From NCBI GenBank assembly GCA_021464415.1, contig CM038471.1, forward strand, positions 37,235,234 through 37,299,233: 64,000 bases of DNA, read 5' to 3'. This stretch comes from Lonicera japonica (lineage: Eukaryota; Streptophyta; Magnoliopsida; Dipsacales; Caprifoliaceae). Numbering within the stretch: the stretch's first letter is position 1; every line of letters begins with the position of its first letter. Below, piece after piece: positions 22,510-34,019 of the stretch. A program made the translations under genes and the position numbers. The notes under the pieces are model-generated. The model saw nothing but the letters and a program-made list of their open reading frames with translations. It made no database searches and had not been told where the DNA came from.

Positions 22510-24836
22510 TAATAAAATAAAATAATGGAAAAATAACATCAATAACAAGCATAGAATAACCTAACTTAAACATATTTTACAAAAACTACACAAAGTTGCG
22601 TTCACGGTAATAAAAATAACATATCAAAACGCATAAAAAAAGATAACTTTTTCAAAGTTCCAAATGACTTGACTACACATAAATGATATGTGAACTAATT
22701 ATAAAGTGATAAGTAGAGATACAAGAGCTGTAATTTTGTACACACACATACCACTCCAAAGATATACATGGTTGAACTTGTGTATATAGGTTGACCTTGT
22801 AATTAACAATAATTACTGGAATGCAAATTTTTAGGTATAGTGATATATTATCTATGTATTGACACTAGTAATCTTTGAGAAAAAAAAATATTTATGATGG
22901 TTCGAATGTATGGATCAATGTTGGTGATATACTACTGAGACTTACTGATTTTGGGGAAATAGTTTGACATTTTAAAAAAAAATCAACATACATAATCTTC
23001 TAACACTTTTTATTAAAATGTCAAATCGTTGGAACTCGATTCTCTTCTTCAAATCTCCCATTCATAAACTCTCTCTCACATTCGATTTTATGTACTGATC
23101 GTATTAAGAAAATGTTAAAAGACCGTCTCCTGCAATGAGCATTTTTGATTATTGGAAACAAATTACTAAATAAATTGTAAAAATTAAATAAACTTAACTA
23201 TCAAAAGTGAAAGATATTTTTATTTTATTTTAAAAAAAAAATGTTTGGTCAAATTTAGATGAGATACTTTTTGTCTCTTATGGGAGTGTTTTTAAGGTTG
23301 AGTAACTACTGATTTTGTATGGAGTCAATGAGAGGTTTCCTGGCAAATTTATTATAGGAGCATTAATTTACAATGGCAAATTAAAGTATATGGTAAGTAT
23401 TTATTTGGATCTTGAAGTAGTATGATAATAGTACATTCAAAGGGAGATAAAGTAAATATTGTCTAATATTTTAAGTAAATTTGTCATACATCATTACAGA
23501 GGCTAGAAAAGATTCATTTGCCATATGTTCAAATGACTATTATTCTGTACTTTAAACTGTTTTCTTAGTTATGGGATTATATTTTCTGTGTTATATAGAT
23601 TTCCTTGCATGCTTGTTAGATGTGCTAAGTTACCTTTTTGAAGGCACGTTATCCCTTGGGCCCTATTTCAATAGATGTGAAATATTTTTGATCTTGAACT
23701 GACAGAAATTTCCTACATCTATGAATTGAAAATTGTAAGAAAACATAAATACTGTATGAATCACAAAGTGTATTAGGGAAGATAGGCACAATTAAGACTC
23801 AGGAACTACTTAATGCCAAAGCCAAATTTGAGTAAGGATTTGTTTTGTTGAGTTTGAGAATGAAAAATTTTGGAGGTAATTACTACTTCATCTGTTAAGA
23901 TTTATCTGTTGGTTACATTCGGGGTTTTACATTTACTCTAAATAGATGTAATTTTGTAAATTTGATAGTTGCTCATTATCTTTATATCTATTAGCAGTCA
24001 AAAGAGCATATGCAGCTATACATGTATGAGCCAATTTATACCCATATGCATTCTACATTTACTCTAAGACTTACAACTTACAAATATATATTTTATCTTA
24101 AAAATCCAACCTAACTATTCATATCATTTATCATCAGGAAACCTCCTTTCATTTGAGGTACCAAATAACAAAAAAGCTTTGCCATTGCCATACTACCTCT
24201 GTAAGAAATTATGAAGAAAATAAAATTATAACAAATTCCAAAATTGTGACTTTTTTTTGGCAATACCGGCCAGATTAATAGAAACTAATATGTCCCTTCA
24301 AAAATTTTCTGTAAATTTGTCATACATCATAAAACTTGAAAGTTTTCTGTAAATAAAATTATAAGAAATTATGATGTAATTCTTATTCAACAAACATACA
24401 TCATAAAACTTGAAAATTTCTGTAAATTTGTCATAACCACATATAAATTATAATCATTCAAAAGTTGTTTACTCATTCTACAAGCACCAAATAAAGCATA
24501 CAGAAGCATTCTTCTATCCATTTTGTCAATAATTCCAACATTAAACTAAAAATACTTAATAAGCTTAGAATCCCTAATTGTGAAAATTGAAATTCTAAAA
24601 ACCCAAACTTCAAATTGAAAACCCTATTTTAGGGGCTGAAAATTGATGGACTATGGCATTGAGAGAATAGAGAATACGAATTGTCAAGAGGCACCAGATC
24701 AATGAATGGAGATACACACAGAGAAAAAATAAGACAAGCTAAGAATCCAAACACATATCTAGTTTAGAAGCCCTAAATTAATTACAAAGAAGGAGGAGCG
24801 TACACACAGAGAAATAAAAGGGGAATGAACATACCA
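22510..24836 (-). other. Leader intron of CACTA-1 genes
   Basis: The reverse strand has ctctctctg then gtatgttc at about 24836 (donor) and ttattttattag just upstream of the TNP2 ATG (about 22510, acceptor). The 2.3 kb between is AT-rich and has no coding potential. In En/Spm the leader is shared and the first intron is long; this match is an inference. Confidence 0.5.
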
Positions 24837-25150
24837 GAGAGAGAACCTGAATGATGCTGTGCTACAGTGGTGCTACTCGACGGAGTGTATGCGCGCAATG
24901 GAATCCAAACAACCGAGAAAGTGTGAGAGCGAGCTAGAGGGTTAGGGCAAAACGAACGAGAGAGATAGTGTGAATCGATGGGTTTTGGATTAGGGCAAAA
25001 CGAGCTTGAGAGAGAGAGAGTTTGTGAGGCGAACTGGAGGGTCTTGGGGTTTGGGTGAAAGCAACGAGATACAGAGAGCGGGACTGAAAATTTCGGAGGG
25101 ATAAAGTGAAAATAGTTGGAGGGATTGTGATATATTGGAGCTGTAACAAA
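24837..25150 (-). promoter_or_regulatory. CACTA-1 leader exon and promoter region
   Basis: On the reverse strand this is CT-rich (ctctctctcaagctcg, ctctctcgttcg) and ends in a splice donor. An open frame at 25149-24934 has the composition of a UTR (S/L/P-rich, no motif). It lies just inside the right subterminal repeats, as expected for the element's single promoter. A discrete TATA box is not certain. Confidence 0.45.
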
Positions 25151-25194
25151 ATTTTATTTTAATATTTTTTTATTCCCCACAATCACATAGTTTT

Positions 25195-25487
25195 CTTTTA
25201 ATTAACTTTTAGGTTTTATAACATTTTGTATCGGATTCCTTGGGCCGCAACGAAAAATAATTTTTGGTAACGGTTCTTACGAAAAGCTTACAAATAGTCA
25301 ATTACTGGTAACGGGCTATATGCAAACCGCCACAAATAGTCAATTACTGGTAACGGGCTATATGCAAACTGCCACATATATTTTTAATTGTAGCGGAAAC
25401 AAATAGCGTTACAAAAATTATATTTTGGTAACATTTTTCCACCCGCTACAAAAATAACCGTCACAAATAGACTATTTTCTTGTAGTG
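25195..25487. repeat. CACTA-1 right subterminal repeats and TIR
   Basis: Contains repeated 'ggtaacgggctatatgcaaac' type units (25310 and 25349 are a 39-bp tandem pair), cgtcacaaatag and cgttacaaa. It ends gactattttcttgtagtg. Confidence 0.85.
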
Positions 25488-25490
25488 AGC

Positions 25491-27351
25491 CCACATGCAA
25501 ACTCATTGCCCTCCCCAACACTTGACCTCACCCCACATGTTCCCCATCCCAATGATACCTCTGAAATCGCAGAACTTACGATAACCTCCCCAACCCTTGA
25601 AATAACCCAACATGATCACCCTACCAATGCCACCACAAAAACCGCAAACCCTATTGCCTCTACTCACCATATGACCACCCGTAGCAAAACAGGAACCATC
25701 CGACCAAAAGCTTTCAATGATTATCAAATTTTTTACTCATCCAAACATCCTCTTAAAGTCTTCCATGCTCGCACTATTCCTACTGAACCTACATGTTATA
25801 CCCAAGCTATGAAAAATTCTAATTGGAGAGCTGCAATGGGTGAAGAATTTGATGCACTTCAATCAAATGGAACTTGGTCTCTTACTCCGCGTCCGCTGAA
25901 TAAGAATGTGATTCGAAATAAATGGGTGTTCAAGGTAAAGCAAAAAATCTGATGGTTCTATTGAACGATATAAGGCAAGGCTAGTTGCCAAAGGCTTTGA
26001 GCAACAAGATGGCATCGATTATACCAAAACATTCAGTCCAGTGGTTAAACCCACAACTATTCGGGTTGTGCTAGCTATTGCTGTCCAATATGATTGGCCT
26101 ATTCGGCAATTAGATGTCTCCAATGCCTTTTTACATGGTTCTCTTGATGAAGAGGTATTTATGGAGCAGCCTCAAGGTTTCGTTGATGCTAATCATCCTA
26201 ATTATGTGTGTCGTCTTCATAAAGCAATATATGGCCTTAAGCAGGCACCTCGAGCTTGGTTTACCCGATTATGTGATTCCCTTCAAGCACTTGGTTTTAT
26301 TGAATCTCAAGTTGATTATTCCTTATTCACATTTCATTCAAAAAATATTTGCATTTTTGTGCTTATTTATGTTGATGACATCATTATCACGGGTACACAT
26401 GAAGATGTCATATTGCAGATTATTCAACGCCTGAAAGGAGAATTTGCTATAAAGGATCTTGGTTTGCTGCATTACTTTCTTGGAATCCAAGCATTTCGAG
26501 ACCAACGTGGGCTTTACCTTACCCAAACTAAATATATTAATGATCTTCTTCATCGGGCTAAGATGGTTAGTGCTAAACCATATTCAACTCCTATTGTTTC
26601 TAGCTCTAAATTGTCTCAATATGATGGGGACCCACTCTCAGATGGCACAGAATATAGGCAGATTGTAGGTGCCCTCCAATATTGCACTCTTACACGGCCT
26701 GATATTACCTTTTCAGTAAATCAACTTTGTCAATTTATGCATTCACCAACCACTGCCCATTGGACAGCTACAAAGCGTGTTCTTCGCTACCTTAAAGGTT
26801 CTATTAACCACGGGTTATTACTTTCTAAAGGTAATCTACAACTAACAGCATACTGTGATTCTGATTGGGCTGGCGGGCCTGATGATCGTCGCTCAACTAG
26901 TGGTTATGGTATATATCTTGGCCCTACCCTTGTCTCTTGGGGTGCAAAGAAACAATCCACTGTCTCTCGCTCTAGCACAGAGGCTGAATATCGTTCTATG
27001 GCAAATGCTACCGCTGAATTATATTGGGTGAGGATGTTGCTTAAGGATCTCCATATTCCTATTTTTACTCCTCCAATTCTTTGGTGTGACAATATTGGTG
27101 CCCTCGCTCTTGCTTCAAATCCGGTTTTTCATGCCCGCACAAAGCAAATTGAGATCGACTACCACTTTGTTCGGGAAAAAGTTGTTCGTAAAGATATTTC
27201 AGTCAAGTACATTTCTACTATTGATCAAGTGGCTGATGTTTTTACCAAAGGCCTACCTGTTGCTCGGTTTCTAATGTTACGAGACAAGCTCATGGTCTGT
27301 ACACTGCCCATGCACTTGAGGGGGGCTGTTAAGGAAGAAAAACTCAATTAA
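25491..27351 (+). pseudogene. Copia reverse transcriptase-RNase H, second half
   Basis: Continues the gag-pol frame after the CACTA TSD. A variable P/T-rich linker leads to RT ([58 protein letters not shown] at about 26370). RNase H follows ([29 protein letters not shown], then [15 protein letters not shown] and DVFTKGLP). One extra A in a six-A run at 25942-25947 shifts the frame, so everything after it lies in the +1 frame. Otherwise no stop codon is visible. The frame ends shortly inside the 3' LTR. Confidence 0.93.
27315..27326 (+). other. Polypurine tract
   Basis: ttgaggggggc lies immediately 5' of the 3' LTR, in the position of the plus-strand primer. Confidence 0.85.
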
Positions 27352-27623
27352 AGATATGATGTTAAATCCCAATAACATAGCAACTGATTGATCTCACTGA
27401 TGCTGCAGAATTCTGGGGATTAATTTACTCAATCCCATTGATAGTGAAACTAGTCTACAGGGATTTGATTTCCTCTTTATTTTCATTTAATACTTTCCTT
27501 ATATAGTCCCTGTAGATCCCCTAACTTTGAGTATACTTGTAAAGTATAATTATTCAAAAATATATCTACAATTAGTAGCATTTCTACCAATATTGTTTCC
27601 ATTAGTTTTCTTATTTTCTTTCA
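27327..27623 (+). repeat. 3' LTR of Copia element
   Basis: tgttaaggaag to tttctttca, nearly identical to 12178-12486 and lacking 12 bp. It is followed by TSD tgaac. Confidence 0.97.
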
Positions 27624-27628
27624 TGAAC

Positions 27629-27839
27629 TAGTATGAAACTAGTGTACTTGACCAAAATCAAAGTGAACTATATAATTTAATTTAATTTAATTCAATATGA
27701 TACAAAATCTTGTTGCATATTTTTTTATCTTTTTTGATATAAATGATACTTCTATAATACAAATTTTTTTTTTAATCCAAGTCATAATTTTCACAAACCA
27801 CAACTACAACGGGTGAACACAACAAAGAGGTTTAATAAC
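27629..27839. other. Unassigned flank
   Basis: AT-rich, with 'aatttaatttaatttaa' simple sequence. No gene. Confidence 0.4.
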
Positions 27840-28760
27840 TCCTTCATGTGGATTGAACAATGACCTCTAGAAGAAGTATTTTAGCCCTAAAACCAACACT
27901 TAATTATTTATGGAAACTATAAAAGAATTTATAAATGGAAACTGAAGACTTTAAACAGATAAAGAAAGAATCAATTAAATAGAAACCATTTACGTTTCGC
28001 CATATATAGGCAAAACTATACCTTCTTCCAGAATCTAAAGATAATGATCATTAAAACGATGTTATCTCTTACGCTAGTTAATTAATTCGTTTCAATTTCT
28101 TTGAAGATTTCTACACCACGCATAATATATAAAAGAAAAAATCCAATAAATTACCGCTAATCTTCTGCAGGCATCTGAAAGCGGCACAACAACACATATG
28201 ACTCTTCTGCAGCCACTCAACTATGCATCACGTGTGCTAATATTGCAAGCACGGTGTACGAGCTACTTCAGAACCAACCTCAGACTCTTCCAAACATGCT
28301 GCAACTACTTTCCTTCAAACTTGGCACCGCAGTCATCTTCTCCAGTTCTTTAATCAATGATCTACTCGTACCTTCGTACACGGCCACACCTCTCCTTCTT
28401 CTTCCATTAACCCGTTGTAATCCATTATCATTAACTCATCAACAATATCTTTGTTAAAGTCGGAAGGGGTCACCCCAATTTCCACCAGCATATAGGTCTA
28501 ATCCTCCATCAGTTTTTCCAAGACTTGCTTGCCAAACATTACGCTTTCAAGTATATTTATTCGATTATTGACGAATGGATAGTAGGCCTAGGGAAATTTA
28601 AACTTTTGAGCATGTTAGATATTTCTTGGAAGGGTGCATGGCAATCTGTTTCGGATAATAGAAGATGGTGAGGTATCTATAGTGGTGTGGTTGTGTGTGG
28701 TTTAAAATGCGAAATTACTTCCTCCATAAAGAAATTTCCATCTGGTGATTGATGCAAATG
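27840..28760. repeat. Repeat C', uninterrupted copy
   Basis: It aligns with 6130-6925 + 7408-7421 + 9461-9880 in the same orientation and lacks the two insertions found there, so it serves as the pre-insertion reference. A short open frame (28254-28457) overlaps the conserved 'yeLLqNQpQtLp' stretch, but no family was recognised. The C sequences may be the relic of a duplicated gene or an unclassified element. Confidence 0.75.
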
Positions 28761-29512
28761 CAAGCTTGTGACGACATATATAGTGAACTTGGGCTAGTTG
28801 GATCAGGTTTACTACAAATTCAAGCTTGGCATTTTTGAAATATTAGGAATATTGATAACGAAGACAGTTGGGATTCTTAAAGAAACTGGATTTGATTTCT
28901 TTTATTATATTTTACATAGGATGGACCTAGGACGATGATATAATTTTGGGAAATAAGAATCTTTTAATAATTAGAATGATCATAGTCAACTGCATTTAGC
29001 CTTGAATTAGGTCTAGTGTTGGACTTAAGTGTGTAAATCTCTATTATTTTTCAAACAAAATATTGAGTTGGAAGCATTTGTGTTTATAGTTTCTCCTTCG
29101 GTCCTTCCTCTTTCATTATGTTCTTCGTTCTTGATTTGCACCTATTGCGATTCTTGACTTTTGTACTTCAATATTTAAAATCTCATCAATATGGAAGTGG
29201 TGTTGAAGGTGAATTGTGCTCATTTATGAGCTTGACTCAAATTGTTTCTTATAAGAAAAGGAGATTATCTTGTCAATGTTGAATTAAACAGAAATAGCTG
29301 TGCTTGATTTATGACATCTTTGGCGTTCTTTAATTAAATTGTTTATTATCAGGAAAATTTTCATTTTCTTGTTTCCTTTATTCTCGCTTTGCTTCTAAAT
29401 TTGATTTGCAATTAATTATTACGTCATTTGCTAGTTTATGTTCGTTAAAAGGAGCTATCTCTAATAAAAAAATGAAAAGAATAATTTTGTTCGTTTAGTT
29501 AGTTAAAGAATC
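28761..29512. other. Gene-free stretch
   Basis: No exon, RNA or element boundary recognised. Confidence 0.45.
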
Positions 29513-29772
29513 ATGTCGAGTGGAGCATCACATCTTGCCGATTATCGCTACTACTTCTAGGTGGATCCTGCTAATATTAGGCCAATACAAGAAGAGGAGG
29601 CAGTGGCAACAAAGCAAACTCTCAAGCACAAGATTGTGCAAGCTGCTAATGCAGATTGGGAAGGTAGGATCGAGTGACTGGAAGTGGGAAAGGTTTGACG
29701 GAGTTTCAGAAAAGAGAAAAGCACTTGCATCTCAAAGGCGCTAACGGCCGGCGGAAATGCTGATGATTAGAA
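29513..29772 (+). pseudogene. Broken unidentified protein gene
   Basis: Reading from the atg at 29513, one frame has protein-like composition: ADYRYY, then after an in-frame TAG (29561) VDPANIRPIQEEEAVATKQ and KHKIVQAANADWEGRIE, then TGA (29677) and a second TGA (29701) where the best frame shifts to GLTEFQKREKHLHLK. Overlapping frames give alternative continuations. I do not recognise the family. At least two nonsense codons and a probable frameshift argue for a pseudogene or a retro-copied fragment. Confidence 0.45.
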
Positions 29773-31110
29773 CGATAGTTGAATTTTACTTATACCTCGC
29801 TTTCTTCTTCTGTGTATCTGTTTTTCTTCAGTTTAAACCTTGGTCAACCAGTTTGATTGTTGGCTTCTAGCATTAAAGCGAAGTCCATGTTGAAGTGTTT
29901 TGTTGGTTAATGCAACGATCACTTAGAATGAAGGTTTGAATCTCAGGAGCGGTATTAATTTTCAACTACAAATTCATGGTTTGGCTATTTTCCTTTTTGT
30001 TGCTGGATATTGGATGGCTGTGATTTGATACAATGAAAAAAGAAATAAAAATAAAAAAGATAAATATTGTTGTAGGAATAAATAATTAATACTCACTATT
30101 GTTAGTCTCAGAATAAATAAAACATAATATAAGCTCTCATAAAATAAACACTTAAAAAAAAAACTGTTTTTGAATAAAACAGAAAAAATAATTAAGGAAA
30201 ACAAAAACTTCTTCATCTTTTTCTTTTTTTTTAAAGGAAAAATTAATTAAAATAAACTGTTAGGCGGATCTAAATCACAACACATATTAACGTGTTCTAA
30301 CACATGATTATGTATAATTACAAGAGATTTATATATGGAGAGAGTTGAGGGAGATAGTACTTACATATATTCACATATATATATTAATATAAACTGCATA
30401 TATACAATAGCAAATCTCGGGTAAGTAAACTATCAATTTAATGGGAGAGAGAATAAAAATAATAGAACATAGAAACTTGAGGAACGAAGAATCTGAGCAA
30501 TTGCTTTAAAGGAGGATGAAGTTTGTGTAATCAGTTTGTGTAATCTTTAAAATACATTATAAAGTTTAGTAAAGATGCATGTAAATCACAAATCACAAAA
30601 GTAATAAAGGGTCGATTTCATCCGAGAGGGTCCTTGTATATTTATATATATTATATCCTATAATATATATATATATATAATAAACAATCCTTATGCTTAA
30701 ATCCATATATATCTCCAATTCTCCATCCGTATGCATATATATCCTAACATATATATATAGTGGCAGCAGCAAATTCATCCAGCAGAATATGATATATTTT
30801 GCATATAAAACAACAAAAAAAAAAATGTAAGAAGAATTTTACCAAGTTTTAAGAAGAATGGCCACGCAAATATGAGAAATGAAACCGGATTTGGATGAGA
30901 TCTCACAGCATATGTACTTTCGAATCTAATTTTGAAGGTTGGGCGATGAGAGAGGAGACTATTGGTGACGGCGGCCGGTGACTTTTTTCTTTTTTTTGGT
31001 TTAGGATTATTTGCTCTGAGCCTGCTGATAACGTGTTGTTGTAGGAATAACTTTATCTTGTTTTTCATTAGATAATCCCTTTAAATAGGGTTTACAGGGA
31101 AGCTCAATAT
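29773..31110. other. Gene-free AT-rich stretch
   Basis: Contains (TA)n-type runs at about 30340-30400 and 30640-30770. The phrase 'ttgttgtaggaataa' occurs at 30069 and 31037. A 'ctgctgataacgtgttg' phrase (31022) resembles text often found near plant retrotransposon ends, but no LTR pair could be shown. No gene called. Confidence 0.4.
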
Positions 31111-31119
31111 CACCACCTG

Positions 31120-31780
31120 AGGAGGGGATTTAGGCGATGTATTACCTATGTCTCCTAAGAGATGTATTTACGTCGCCTTAATTTAAGCGACGTAAATTAC
31201 GTCGCCCAAGCTACGTTGCCTAATTTTATTCGCCCTAGATATCAGGCGACAGATGTTTTTACTCTGTCGTCGTAGTGGTTACTTAGGCCACGCTGATGTT
31301 ATCGTCCGTCGTAAGAGAATGTACTCCTAGGCCATGTATCTTTTTTCTTCTGTTGTAGAAGATTGTTCTCTTAGGCCACGTATATGTTATCCTCCGTCGT
31401 AAAAAAGGTATAATAGGCGACGTATCTTTTATCCTCTGTCATAGAAAATGAAACATTTAGGCCACATAAGTGTTATATTACGTCGCCTAAGAGGTACACC
31501 TATGCGACCTTGGAATTATCTTACGTCTGCTAAGAAGGAATGTTAGGACACGAGGATAATTTCCTTCATCGTCTAAAGAGTAAATCTAGGCGACATTGGT
31601 ATTTTTATTCAGTCTCCTAAGATGTACATCTAGGCCACCTAGTTATTATCCTCGGTCTCATAAGATGTATACCTAAGTTACAAATGTATTATCCTTCGTC
31701 TCCTAAGAAGTAACTTAGGCCACCTATGTATTATAGTAGGTCACCTAAGTTGAAGTTTAAGCCACCTACCTATGTGGCCT
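31120..31780. repeat. CACTA-2 left subterminal repeats
   Basis: More than ten degenerate copies of taggc(g/c)ac(g/c)ta alternate with inverted tacgtcgcctaa-type words, each spaced by about 25-60 bp. The composition differs entirely from CACTA-1 repeats. Confidence 0.8.
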
Positions 31781-31821
31781 AAAGTATAGTTACAAATAAA
31801 AAAAAAATAAACGTGGCCTGT

Positions 31822-31972
31822 AATTAAGATTACTGGTGCCAGTAATCCAAGTTTTTGGGCATCTAGATTACTGGGGCCAATAATCCATGTTTATGGGCAT
31901 CTAGATTACTGGTGCCAGTAATCTAAGTTTCTGGGCATCTAGATTACTGGGGCCAGTAGTAATCTAGATTAA
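31822..31972. repeat. ATTACTGG palindrome cluster 1
   Basis: Four units of 'gattactggYgccagtaatc' separated by 'gtttYtgggcatcta', period about 44 bp. Each unit is a near-perfect palindrome. Confidence 0.9.
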
Positions 31973-32189
31973 TCATAGCTTTTGTGTGCAGCCGCACCTA
32001 CCCATATACAGCCTGCCTGCAATATTCAATAACAAATACAATTTGCCCAATTTATCATTGAATAAATATATGTCTAATAAACTATCAAAATTTATTCAAT
32101 TCCATTCAACAAACTATGTTCAAAGAAAAATTGTTCTAACACTAAATAAAACGAAGGGGAAGAGCCATCCGAGGGAGGAATTGGCGGTT

Positions 32190-33882
32190 TAATCCCGGCC
32201 GCTCTGATCATATACTCTAATTGAGCTTGCAAATTGCGATCAAAATCTACCCTCTCCGTCTCTCACTCGGCCCTCTCCCTTTGAAGCAACTCTTTTATTG
32301 CAGATTTATTTGCCCTAAGCTGGGCGACCTCAGCCTCGAGCTCCATAGATGCGCCACTATCTGTCTGTGATGACGGGCCTCTCTTTCGCGCAGCTTTGCG
32401 GAGCTGCTCCCTAAGCCCCTCACCCTCATCCCTCTCGAAGGGCCCACTGCTGTCCCAAGGACAGAGACCTGGGTCTTGTAAGAGAGGACCAGGTTCGGGG
32501 CGCTAGCCGGGGACGTACCGTCCGACGCTTCATCGATCGGAGGCAGATTGGCCATCATTTTCTCCACCTCGGCAGTCCTCGCGGACTGAACGGCCGCATA
32601 CAAATAACAATAAGTATTGTGTAAAAAATAATTCTTGTATTAACTAAATAATAATAATATGAAAAATAATAATTAAAGTGTTGTATAAAAAAGATTTACT
32701 GCGCGGTCAGGGTCATACTTCTTGTACACCTTGACATAAGTAGTGAGGTGAGGCGCCTGGTCTCGCTTCTGTTTCAGGTCATGAGCCCAGAGGACAAAGG
32801 CCTGGGCCCCCCCTCTGTGGGCCTTCTTATTCTCGGAGGCCCGGATTTGGGCTATCTGCGTACCCAATTCCTGCAAGATACAAACAGTTGTATTTATTTA
32901 AGCATTTATAAACATAAAAATTAAATGAAACAACAAAAAAAAGATATGAAAAAATTACCTGGAAATCCTCAGACTTGAAGTGGTTGCATAACCACTCCCA
33001 CTGGTCCGGGCAATGAATGAACTCCACTAGAATGGGAGCATCGCCTTGCACCTGCCAGTTTTTGTGGATATTATATTTCCAATATTTTAAGTGGTCCGCA
33101 GCCTTCTTCTGTATCCACGTGACGAGTGCCTTATCAGCAGGATCGATGTTATAACTCTCCTACAAACCAAACAGGAACTCAGGAAGAAATATTAGTACAA
33201 ATAAAAATAAAATTTAGTAAGGCAAAAAAAACGTTAACTAGAATAAGAAATAAGTACTTACCGATAGGTAGTCGAAGAGCATTGTTCACTTCGATAGAGG
33301 CATTTTCCCAAATGTCGGGTACAATATCGGTTCTCGGTCTTTTAAGAAGGCCGACATGTCACTGATGAGTTGGGAACGAACCTCCTTTGGCGGTCTAGAA
33401 ATCGCAGGGTCGTATATCACACGGGACTTCCCCGACGTACGGACAATCGCCACCGTCTTCTTCGTGGTGACGACTCATTTCTTCTTGTTACAAGAGGAGG
33501 CATGCGTACCTACAAATAAAAGCATATAAATTAATCAGTCAATTACAAAGAATAAGAATTGCGATTTATAATTAAAAAGATCTAAGGGTATATTACCTGA
33601 TATAGCGGCCTCCGCTACAGCATGCCTAGAGCGAATGTTGCGTTCGGGGAGGCTAGCACCGATGGTGCTGTCGGTGGTTGAATTTGTAGACGAGCTAGGG
33701 AACACCAGCGGCAACGCCGGTGAGTGAGATGGCTGGGCAGAAGGCTGGGGGGGCAGAAGGCTGGGAGGAAGGCTGCTGCTCGGTGGAGGGTTGGGAGGCC
33801 ACGCGCAACAAGGCCTGCTGCAGCTCATCGTACTGTACATCTGGGCGCAACTTCTTCCGGGTCGCATACCCTCTCGGAGGCA
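32190..33882 (-). pseudogene. Decayed Transposase_24-type CACTA gene
   Basis: The reverse strand starts at an ATG (33882) for MPPRGYATRKKLRPD with a Q/S/P-rich stretch. The frame shifts near a seven-G run (about 33750). Downstream exon-like pieces are RPPKEVRSQLISDMSAFL (about 33340), DPADKALVTWIQKKAADH and DQWEWLCNHFKSEDFQ (33150-32960), SENKKAHRGGAQAFVLWAH (about 32830) and a helical C-terminal piece (32603-32295). The W-x-x-L-C-x-H-F-x-S-x-x-F-Q spacing and following basic stretch fit Transposase_24. Frame breaks between pieces cannot all be explained by introns. Family fair, functionality unlikely. Confidence 0.6.
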
Positions 33883-34019
33883 TCCTTGACTTGAATCTCA
33901 AATTTCAATTTCAGTTTCAAATTTAGTTTCAATATCAGTTTTGCCTTAATTGATTTAAATTGAATTGAAATTGAAGTTTAGGGTTTCAATTTCATAACAA
34001 TTTCAGTTTCAATTTATGT

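Larger units (their letters stand above)
15042..25487 (-). mobile_element. Complete CACTA (En/Spm) transposon, CACTA-1
   Basis: The left end is cactacaggaaaataggtc and the right end read inward is cactacaagaaaatagtcta. The TSD agc (15039-15041 and 25488-25490) gives 10,446 bp. Dense subterminal repeats lie at both ends. Two genes are on the reverse strand: TNP2 transposase (apparently intact) and a Transposase_24 gene (one in-frame TAG). A CT-rich leader exon lies near the right end. It inserted into the pol frame of the Copia element and is therefore younger than it. Confidence 0.97.
12178..27623 (+). mobile_element. Ty1/Copia retrotransposon, split by CACTA
   Basis: A complete element: 5-bp TSD tgaac (12173-12177 and 27624-27628), LTRs of 309 and 297 bp, PBS, gag-pol in Copia order (gag, protease, integrase, RT, RNase H) and PPT. 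Without the inserted CACTA and its duplicated agc it is about 4997 bp. The LTRs differ by one 12-bp indel and one visible substitution, so insertion was recent. It is disabled by the CACTA insertion and by a single-base insertion in RT. The gag N-terminus looks like the UBN2/Retrotran_gag_2 family. Confidence 0.97.

Noticed and set aside
31022..31110. An LTR retrotransposon end suggested by 'ctgctgataacgtgttg'
   Set aside because: No partner LTR, PBS or TSD was found.
32295..32603. A separate host gene at 32.3-33.9 kb
   Set aside because: Pieces match Transposase_24 spacing and lie inside CACTA-type ends, so a transposon origin is simpler.
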